From Bacteroidota bacterium (GTDB lineage Bacteria; Bacteroidota; Bacteroidia; Chitinophagales; Chitinophagaceae), in assembly GCA_023433755.1 (NCBI GenBank), contig JAEYUA010000064.1:1-26544 (forward strand): a stretch of DNA of 26,544 nucleotides, in the 5' to 3' direction. A model generated the notes under the pieces. It did not search any database. It was given only the letters and a program-made list of their open reading frames with translations, and had not been told where the DNA came from. This document shows positions 1-5,613 of the stretch, in pieces (positions within the stretch are counted from its first letter, which is position 1; every line of letters begins with the position of its first letter). The translations under genes were made by a program, and so were the position numbers.

Positions 1-519
1 GGCATACACTGAAAAAGAACCGGTATAACAAAACAGGTTCAGCATGTTTTTGCCCGCTGCTTCTTCCCTCACCATCTGGCGGGTAAGCCGGTGGTCGAGG
101 AAAAGGCCTGTATCAAGATAATCGCTCAGGTTAACAATGAACTTCAAACCATTTTCTTCCACTACCCTTTCGTTCCTGTTGGAATCTAATTTCTGATACT
201 GTCCCTGCCTACCTTCCTTGCGCTGGCGCAATTTCAGGTAGATGGAGTTCATTTCTACTTCCAGCACCTCGGCCATTATTTTTTTACATTCCAACAGCCA
301 TTGCTCGTGTGCATCTTCCGAAAGAGCATGCCGGCGTTTGTATTCACTCACATAAACGCTGTCTTCATAAAACTCTATGATGAAAGGAAACTCAGGAATA
401 TCATGGTCATAAAGACGGTAGCAACCCAGTCCCTGCCTCCTGGCCTGTTTGCCCAGGTGCCGCCGCTGCTTTTCAAGGCGGTTGCGGAACATTAAAAATT
501 TGTCAAAGGGTTGCTGCAT
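1..519 (-). CDS. RlmK-like class I SAM-dependent 23S rRNA methyltransferase, N-terminal part (C-terminus beyond window)
   Basis: The minus strand is open without a stop from the ATG at 519 to the window edge (173 codons). The translation resembles the C-terminal (RlmK) half of RlmL: a basic helix with NRLEKQRRHLGKQARRQG, then CYRLYDHDIPEF, then QYQKL, then NLSDYLDTGLFLDHR, and at the edge the SAM-binding motif I region MLNLFCYTGSFSVY. RlmK methylates a guanine N7 in 23S rRNA; this family has an N-terminal RNA-binding part followed by a Rossmann methyltransferase domain. Here the gene appears to begin directly at the RlmK part, so it would be a stand-alone enzyme. The frame stays open upstream of 519 to a stop at 601-603, with a possible TTG start at 594, so the exact start is uncertain. 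It is divergent from the nuclease gene at 608. The exact base modified cannot be told from this fragment. Confidence 0.85.
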   Translation of the reverse strand, partial: MQQPFDKFLMFRNRLEKQRRHLGKQARRQGLGCYRLYDHDIPEFPFIIEFYEDSVYVSEYKRRHALSEDAHEQWLLECKKIMAEVLEVEMNSIYLKLRQRKEGRQGQYQKLDSNRNERVVEENGLKFIVNLSDYLDTGLFLDHRLTRQMVREEAAGKNMLNLFCYTGSFSVYA

Positions 520-607
520 TGCTAAATTTTTTAGACCTTCGGTGCGGTAAAAGCCGTGGTCGAAAATAACCACATCGGCAATAGCCTGCTCCAAAAAATT
601 TCAATCC

Positions 608-1978
608 TTGTACGCAGTAGTAGATATAGAAACCACAGGTGGATATGCCGCGGCCAACGGCATCATCGAGATTTGCATCATGGTTTGTGATGGCAGTCAA
701 GTGATAGAGGAATTTGAAACCCTCATCAATCCCCACCAGAACATACCCCGGTATATCCAGGCATTTACAGGTATCACCAATGAAATGGTAGCAGACGCTC
801 CTTCATTCGAGGAAGTTGCCGAAAAAGTTTTTACCTGCCTGCAGGGAAATATTTTCGTAGCCCATAATGTGAATTTTGATTACTCGTTCATCAAATCACA
901 TCTCGAGCATTGCGGCTATACCCTCAATTCAAAAAAATTATGCACGGTGAGGCTGGCCAGGCAGGTTTTCCCGGGTTTCCCTTCCTACAGCCTGGGAAAT
1001 CTTTGCCAGTCGCTGGATATTATCATTGAAAACAGGCATAGGGCAGCGGGTGATGCAAGGGCTACGGTTACGCTGTTTCAGAAAATGCTGGAAGCAGACC
1101 AAAAAGGACTGATCGCTGCCAGCCTTCGCAGAAATTCCAAAGAGCAGTTACTTCCTCCCCATGTACCCAAATCAGATTTTGAAGCATTGCCTTCCACTCC
1201 CGGTGTTTATTATTTCCACGACCAGAAGGGCAAGGTGATCTACGTGGGTAAAGCAAAAAATATCAGGTCACGCGTTAACTCTCATTTCAGCAATAATTCC
1301 GACAGCAGGCAAAAACAGAATTTTATTCGCAATACCTGGTCTATCAGTTTCCAGAGTACGGCTACCGAACTGATGTCGGTGATCCTCGAATCAACCGAAA
1401 TCAAAAGATTATGGCCTGCCTTCAATACTTCGCAGAAAAGGCAGGAAGAAGTGTATGGCATTTTTGTTTATGAAGACCAGAATGGTTACATGAGACTTGC
1501 CATAGAAAAGAAAAGAAAATACGGCCATCCGCTCTGTACCTTCCATTATAAAGTTGATGCGCATGGAGTTTTAAAGAAACTACTGAAGACTTTTTCACTC
1601 TGTCCTAAACTTTGCTTTATTCAAACTGACAATGATTCCTGCACAGGTATTGCGGAGGAACACTGTAATGGCGCCTGTGAAAAAAAAGAAATCCCTGGCC
1701 TGTATAATGAAAGGGTATTACAGGCTATCGCTTCCATTACACAAAGACCTTCATACGTGGTGCTGGATAAAGGCCTCACTGCCGACCAGGTATCATGCAT
1801 CATGGTAGTGCAGGGAAGTTTTTTTGGCATGGGCTACCTGCCAAAGAATATGGAACTGATCACGCATGAATCCATAGCTGAATACATCCAGCCCTATAAG
1901 GAGAACAGCTATATCAGGACCGTTCTCAACGCGCATGCAAGCAGGTTTCCATCGCAGGTGAAGATGCTGGGAAAGTGA
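608..1978 (+). CDS. DEDDh 3'-5' exonuclease / GIY-YIG endonuclease fusion with UvrC-like cysteine cluster
   Basis: 456 aa, TTG start. No ATG lies in frame upstream, and the Exo I motif DIETTG at residues 6-11 leaves room for no later start. Domain order: a DnaQ-like exonuclease (Exo I D6/E8; Exo II HNVNFD 86-91; Exo III HRAAGDA 144-150, the DEDDh type), a GIY-YIG nuclease (GVYYF 199-203, YVGKAKNIRSR 212-222, a probable metal-binding Glu in ILESTEIKRL near 261), then a C-terminal part with C332, C345, C353 and C357. That cysteine spacing (x12, x7, x3) closely follows the [4Fe-4S] motif of UvrC. The GIY-YIG part matches the UvrC/Cho N-terminal nuclease that incises 3' of a lesion. The helix-hairpin-helix and RNase H-like half of UvrC is absent. 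Exonuclease/GIY-YIG fusions are known in Bacteroidota and Actinobacteria. A role in DNA repair is inferred. Confidence 0.9.
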   Translation: MYAVVDIETTGGYAAANGIIEICIMVCDGSQVIEEFETLINPHQNIPRYIQAFTGITNEMVADAPSFEEVAEKVFTCLQGNIFVAHNVNFDYSFIKSHLEHCGYTLNSKKLCTVRLARQVFPGFPSYSLGNLCQSLDIIIENRHRAAGDARATVTLFQKMLEADQKGLIAASLRRNSKEQLLPPHVPKSDFEALPSTPGVYYFHDQKGKVIYVGKAKNIRSRVNSHFSNNSDSRQKQNFIRNTWSISFQSTATELMSVILESTEIKRLWPAFNTSQKRQEEVYGIFVYEDQNGYMRLAIEKKRKYGHPLCTFHYKVDAHGVLKKLLKTFSLCPKLCFIQTDNDSCTGIAEEHCNGACEKKEIPGLYNERVLQAIASITQRPSYVVLDKGLTADQVSCIMVVQGSFFGMGYLPKNMELITHESIAEYIQPYKENSYIRTVLNAHASRFPSQVKMLGK

Positions 1979-1983
1979 ATGCA

Positions 1984-2011
1984 GTTCTAAGTTCAAAGTT
2001 TAAAGTTCAAA
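1984..2011. repeat. Heptamer tandem repeat (GTTCAAA type), 4 units
   Basis: Four consecutive 7-bp units: GTTCTAA, GTTCAAA, GTTTAAA, GTTCAAA, starting six bases after the stop codon at 1976-1978. The region lies between two convergent genes. I see no reverse-complement partner array (TTTGAAC) on the other side, unlike the arrays at 4691 and 10455. The function is unknown. Confidence 0.8.
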
Positions 2012-2136
2012 GTCGGGTGGTTAACTGAATGGGGCGACTGTCTGCGTGCTGCGAAGCTTTTGTGGATGCGCAATTCTCAAAACAGCTAGCCAGAAGCCTT
2101 CTCTGCGCATTCTCCTTTTTCCTTCGCCAGCCGTCC

Positions 2137-2188
2137 GCGTGCGCCGACCGTGTGCGCCGACCGTGTGCGCCGACCTCGTGCGCCGAAA
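2137..2188. repeat. 13-bp GC-rich tandem repeat, 4 units
   Basis: Four 13-bp units with the core GTGCGCCGA begin at 2137, 2150, 2163 and 2176. The middle two are identical (GTGTGCGCCGACC); the outer two differ at two or three positions. There is no spacer, so this is a tandem array and not a CRISPR. The surrounding stretch is clearly richer in GC than the flanking genes. No gene is evident in 1979-2289: the long forward frame from 2046 runs through the repeats into the antisense of the thioesterase. Confidence 0.85.
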
Positions 2189-2270
2189 CTTAAGCGTAGG
2201 CGCAAGCTTTAGCGGGGGCACAAGCGTAAGCGAAGGCTGGCTTGTCCGCCGAAGCTTCAGCGAAGGCGGG
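2189..2270. repeat. Degenerate ~18-bp repeat with TnAGCGnAGGC core
   Basis: Copies of a TnAGCG-n-[AG]GGC core recur at roughly 18-bp steps at first (near 2191, 2209 and 2227) and again near 2257. The last copy sits in a strong dyad: CCGCC and GGCGG arms flank a near-perfect 16-bp palindrome around GAAGCTTC (about 2247-2269). The dyad could form a hairpin 3' of both convergent genes. No thymine tract follows it, so a Rho-independent terminator is not supported. Confidence 0.6.
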
Positions 2271-2289
2271 TTCCCTGCGGTTAAAAAAA

Positions 2290-2721
2290 TCACAACCACT
2301 CAAACTGCTCCGACCTTGGCATCAGCTCAAATACTTCGTGCACTTTTCCAGGTGGTGAAGAAAGTTTTCTTTTGGTTACATCCATCCACGCTCCATCCAC
2401 GGTAAGAATGGCACATAGCTCCTCTCTTTTTTTCAGGTGATGCTGTATGCTCCAGCGCGAATAATCTTTCCTTGCCTTGATAATTTCAAGATCAATCGTG
2501 ATCTCGTCACCCGATTTGATCTCTTTCCTGAATACACATTCTTCCCTGAAGAGGATCGGTCCGAAATTCAACTGTTGCATGACCTGCGCCGTAAGGCCGT
2601 ATTCATTAAGAAATTCAATACGGCAGAATGCGCCCCAGTCATAATAGACCGAATGCCTTACATGAAAATTCGGATCCAGGTCAGACCATCGTAGCTGCAG
2701 AACGCGATTGAATGTTTTCAT
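2290..2721 (-). CDS. Hot-dog fold acyl-CoA thioesterase (4HBT family)
   Basis: 143 aa, a typical length for a single hot-dog domain. The N-terminus carries RWSDLDPNFHVRHSVYYDW (residues 11-29), which corresponds to the 4HBT/YbgC-type signature (R-[WY]-x-D-x-D followed by a conserved H and Y), with D14/D16 as candidates for the catalytic acid. This family hydrolyses acyl-CoA or other acyl thioesters in the cytoplasm. The substrate cannot be predicted from sequence. The ATG at 2721 is the only start upstream of the signature, so the 41-nt overlap with the end of the upstream transporter gene is real and suggests translational coupling. The two genes probably form an operon, and a functional link to the transporter's substrate is possible but unproven. 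Confidence 0.85.
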   Translation of the reverse strand: MKTFNRVLQLRWSDLDPNFHVRHSVYYDWGAFCRIEFLNEYGLTAQVMQQLNFGPILFREECVFRKEIKSGDEITIDLEIIKARKDYSRWSIQHHLKKREELCAILTVDGAWMDVTKRKLSSPPGKVHEVFELMPRSEQFEWL

Positions 2722-3916
2722 TGATCAATTGTTTTCTCAAAATAAAATAACCTAGGGCCGCAAGGCTGCACAAAATAAAATTAATGATCCATAACACAGG
2801 AAAACCCAGGTGCTGGGCCACCTGCGCTGAGAATGTAGGCGCTAATACCAGGGCAAAGGAAAATGACATAGTATAAACACCTGCATATTGTCCGCGGTTA
2901 TGTTCATTGCTCCGCTGCACCCAAAAGTTATTGACAAAAGGAAACAGCAGCATTTCTCCCACCGTAATTACAATGATTCCCAATAGGGCCGTAATAAAAA
3001 CGGGAGAAATAATAAAGAACAAAAATGAAGTTCCTATGAATATGGCACCGGCCAGCATGTACCATACAGGATTCCGTTTATTTTCCAGTTTGTAGACCAG
3101 CACCATTTCAAACAAGGCGATGAGCAATCCATTCAATGCGAGCAACACGCCAATTGTAACTTTACTGAATTGCAAAACCTCTTCATAATAAACCGGTATC
3201 ATACTAAAAACCTGGAAGAAACATAATCCTACCAGGAAAATGCAGAACATACCGAAAAGAAAGATCCGGTCCCTGAAAGCTGAATTACCACGGAGTTCAC
3301 TTTGTACCACCAGCTTTTTTATCTTCCTGCTTTTATCCTTCCGGAACAACAGGTATAATAATAGCGCAGCACCCATGCAGGTAAATCCATCAAGCCAGAA
3401 TAAAAGGATAAAACTTTTGCTGGCCACCAGTCCGCCAACAGCCGGACCAATGCCCCATCCCAGATTGATGGCGAGCCTGTTAAGGGAATAGGACCTGGTT
3501 CTGTTAGCATCGGTACTGTAACTCGCTATCGCCGCAGAATTTGCAGGGCGGAAAGCTTCACCCAGACTGCTCAGGATAAAAATGCAGGTGGCAAACTGGA
3601 TCAACGTAGTCATTTGTGCCAGCACAATGAACATGATACCATTGATGAAGAGGCTGAATACCTGTACATGAAAATGCCCGAAACGGTCGGTAAGCCGGCC
3701 GCCGACGTACCCTCCGAGGATAGCGCCTAAGCCAAAAGCGCCCATCACATAACCTGCTTCTGTTTTTGAGAACCCGATGCCGGTGAGATAAACCATCAGG
3801 AAAGGGATCACCATGGTACCGCTGCGGTTGATGAAGATCACCAGGGCCAGCCACCATACCGGCCGTGAAAGCCCACTGTAGGCGGCCTTATATAGATTAA
3901 CGGTGGCATTCAGCAT
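2681..3916 (-). CDS. MFS transporter, drug-efflux-like (DHA1/MdtH-like)
   Basis: 411 aa with about twelve hydrophobic segments, the normal size of a 12-helix major facilitator. Motif A is visible in the loop between helices 2 and 3 as GGRLTDRFGH (72-81), and a motif-C-like glycine/proline pattern, GWGIGPAVGG, sits at 153-162 in helix 5, which favours a proton-coupled exporter. A charged cytoplasmic loop (RKDKSRKIKK, 192-201) separates the two halves. It sits in the inner membrane. The overall look resembles MdtH-type multidrug exporters, but the substrate is unknown. The ATG at 3916 follows an AT-rich stretch containing TAATTTAG, a near match to the Bacteroidota -7 element. Its 3' end overlaps the thioesterase start by 41 nt. 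Confidence 0.88.
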   Translation of the reverse strand: MLNATVNLYKAAYSGLSRPVWWLALVIFINRSGTMVIPFLMVYLTGIGFSKTEAGYVMGAFGLGAILGGYVGGRLTDRFGHFHVQVFSLFINGIMFIVLAQMTTLIQFATCIFILSSLGEAFRPANSAAIASYSTDANRTRSYSLNRLAINLGWGIGPAVGGLVASKSFILLFWLDGFTCMGAALLLYLLFRKDKSRKIKKLVVQSELRGNSAFRDRIFLFGMFCIFLVGLCFFQVFSMIPVYYEEVLQFSKVTIGVLLALNGLLIALFEMVLVYKLENKRNPVWYMLAGAIFIGTSFLFFIISPVFITALLGIIVITVGEMLLFPFVNNFWVQRSNEHNRGQYAGVYTMSFSFALVLAPTFSAQVAQHLGFPVLWIINFILCSLAALGYFILRKQLINENIQSRSAATMV

Positions 3917-3961
3917 CCGCTAAATTAATTTATCATTCACAACCATTTGAAGGCTGAAGGT

Positions 3962-3969
3962 TATTTTTG
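3962..3969 (+). promoter_or_regulatory. Candidate Bacteroidota -7 element TATTTTTG
   Basis: Exact match to TAnnTTTG, 13 nt upstream of the preferred ATG of the FKBP gene at 3983. No TTG lies at the usual 17-23 nt upstream spacing; the nearest TTTG ends only 12 nt away. If used, the 5' leader would be very short. Confidence 0.35.
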
Positions 3970-3982
3970 TTACTTAACAATT

Positions 3983-4687
3983 ATGAATATGAAATTATAC
4001 CTCCTCGCAGGTTTATCATTTTTTGCAATGGCCTCACAAGCCCAGAAATCCAATCCAGCCAAACCTGTACCCCAAAAAACAGCCGCGCCTTTGCCGGTTC
4101 TTAAAAATGCGAATGATTCCATGAGCTATGCCATTGGCCTTAGTGTAGTGAATTTTTATAAAGACCAGGGTATCCAGCTTAATGCAGCCCTGGTAACAAG
4201 GGCCATCAATGATGTAAAAGGAAATAAAAAACCTTTACTCACTGAAGAGCAGTCCAACCTGATCTTCATGTGTCATTCCAATCCCCAACTTTGCGATCAT
4301 GTAAAAAAAGGCGAAGCGTTTCTTTCTGCCAACAAAAAGAACCCGAACGTAAAGGTTACTCCTTCCGGGCTTCAATATGAAGTGATCCAAATGGGCACCG
4401 GGCCAAAACCTCTTGCAACTGATACCGTTATTGCACATTATGCGGGCACACTTTTCACCGGGACTGAATTCGATAATTCTTTCAAGAGAGGCGAGCCGCT
4501 TACCATTCCTGCCAACCGTGTGATCAAAGGTTGGACTGAAGGACTTCAACTCATGCCAGTAGGTTCCAAATTCAAATTCTATATTCCTTACCAACTGGGT
4601 TATGGCCTCAACGACCAGGGTGCAGCCATTCCTGGCGGATCTGTGCTGGTATTTGATGTGGAGTTGTTGGGTATTAAAGGGAAGTAA
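3983..4687 (+). CDS. Secreted FKBP-type peptidyl-prolyl cis-trans isomerase (FkpA/MIP-like)
   Basis: 234 aa from the ATG at 3983. A TTG at 3947 would add 12 residues in front of the signal peptide and is less likely. Residues 1-20 form a Sec signal peptide (KLYLLAGLSFFAMASQA, cleavage near 20/21), so the protein is periplasmic or outer-membrane associated. Residues 45-115 resemble the FKBP N-terminal dimerisation/chaperone helices (SMSYAIGLSV; GEAFLSANKK). The isomerase domain spans about 125-232 with active-site stretches HYAGTLFTGTEFDNSF (152-167), VIKGWTEGLQLMPVG (180-194), IPYQLGYG (201-208) and FDVELL (224-229). The family catalyses proline isomerisation and assists folding of exported proteins. 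C97 and C104 in the linker could form a disulfide. It is convergent with cmk across a heptamer inverted repeat. Confidence 0.93.
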   Translation: MNMKLYLLAGLSFFAMASQAQKSNPAKPVPQKTAAPLPVLKNANDSMSYAIGLSVVNFYKDQGIQLNAALVTRAINDVKGNKKPLLTEEQSNLIFMCHSNPQLCDHVKKGEAFLSANKKNPNVKVTPSGLQYEVIQMGTGPKPLATDTVIAHYAGTLFTGTEFDNSFKRGEPLTIPANRVIKGWTEGLQLMPVGSKFKFYIPYQLGYGLNDQGAAIPGGSVLVFDVELLGIKGK

Positions 4688-4690
4688 TTC

Positions 4691-4786
4691 AAAAGTCAAA
4701 AGTCAAAAGTCAAAAGTCAAAATCGTGACCATTCAATTATTTCTGGTCTGCACTTTTGAATTTTGACTTTTTATTTTTGAATTTTC
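4691..4786. repeat. Inverted heptamer arrays between convergent genes (AAAAGTC / ACTTTTG type)
   Basis: Four perfect AAAAGTC units occupy 4691-4718. After a 33-bp spacer, reverse-complement-like heptamers follow in a 7-bp register: ACTTTTG 4752, AATTTTG 4759, ACTTTTT 4766, ATTTTTG 4773, AATTTTC 4780. The right arm includes the cmk stop codon and its last codons. The two arms could pair into a long AU-rich hairpin on either transcript and might act as a bidirectional terminator or 3'-end stabiliser. That function is inferred. Confidence 0.8.
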
Positions 4787-5451
4787 TCCTCGGCCCATTT
4801 CATGGCTTTCTGGAATTGTTCCTTTTCGGAGAGGTTGGTATTGTCAAGTAAGAGGGCATCCTCTGCTCGTTTTAATGGACTTACTTCTCGGTTGCTGTCA
4901 ATATAATCACGCATCTCCAGGTTGGCTTTTACTTCATCAATGGTGATGTTGGGATTCTTTTCATACATCTCCGCGAACCTTCTTTGCACTCTTACCGCAT
5001 TATCTGCGGTCATAAAGATCTTCAGTTCCGCATCCGGGAACACAACTGTGCCGATGTCCCTTCCATCCATCACGATCCCACGGTTTTTTCCGAGCTTTTG
5101 CTGCTGGGCCACCGCGTATTTCCGAACTTCCCTGATAGCTGCTACCTCGCTCACCTTTTCCGCGATCACCAGGTCCCTGATTACATACTCCACATTTTCA
5201 CCATTCAGAAAAATCTCTGATTGCTGGCTTTTATCGTTGTATTCAAAATCAAGAGAGATATCGTTCAGTGCTTTTTTCACCTGGCCTGTATCGGTCCAAT
5301 CAATATGATTTCTTAAAAAATGTAAAGTGATGGCTCGGTACATAGCGCCACTGTCAACATAAATATAACCTAGCGCCCTGGCCATCTGTTTGGCCAGTGT
5401 GCTCTTTCCACAGGAAGACCACCCGTCAATGGTAATGATGATTTTTTTCAT
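4771..5451 (-). CDS. cmk: Cytidylate kinase (CMP/dCMP kinase)
   Basis: 226 aa, the usual length. Cytosolic enzyme that phosphorylates CMP and dCMP to the diphosphates with ATP, in pyrimidine nucleotide salvage and CTP/dCTP supply. The P-loop GWSSCGKS is at 10-17, YVDSGAMYRA (CMP-binding region) at 31-40, DGRDIGTVVFPDAELKIF at 129-146, and the substrate-binding SPLKRAEDA at 191-199. The family's usual GPxGxGKS P-loop reads GWSSCGKS here. The ATG at 5451 is the only start compatible with the P-loop position. The last codons lie inside the right arm of the heptamer repeat. Confidence 0.97.
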   Translation of the reverse strand: MKKIIITIDGWSSCGKSTLAKQMARALGYIYVDSGAMYRAITLHFLRNHIDWTDTGQVKKALNDISLDFEYNDKSQQSEIFLNGENVEYVIRDLVIAEKVSEVAAIREVRKYAVAQQQKLGKNRGIVMDGRDIGTVVFPDAELKIFMTADNAVRVQRRFAEMYEKNPNITIDEVKANLEMRDYIDSNREVSPLKRAEDALLLDNTNLSEKEQFQKAMKWAEEKIQK

Positions 5452-5562
5452 TCTGAATTACAAAAATGCCAACTATCAGTCAGACAGCAAAAATGCATTT
5501 GAGATTACAAAAAGTATCCCCCTGAAAAAACCCATAACTCAATAAAAAAACTGGTGCAAGAC

Positions 5563-5595
5563 AAAAAAAATCCCACCCGCTTTCACGGATGGGAT
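5563..5595 (-). terminator. Rho-independent terminator of clpC
   Basis: On the minus strand, 18 nt after the clpC stop, a 10-bp stem (ATCCCATCCG paired with CGGGTGGGAT, one G-U pair) with a 6-nt loop is followed by eight thymines. This is the clearest canonical terminator in the window. The remaining space up to cmk (5452-5562) shows nothing else I can identify. Confidence 0.85.
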
Positions 5596-5613
5596 GTAAT
5601 TATGAATATTCAA

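Noticed and set aside
2137..2188. CRISPR array
   Set aside because: Repeat units are only 13 bp and contiguous without spacers.
2046..2405. A 119-codon forward open frame across the GC-rich repeat patch
   Set aside because: It is made of repeat-encoded residues followed by the antisense of the thioesterase, and shows no protein-like conservation pattern.
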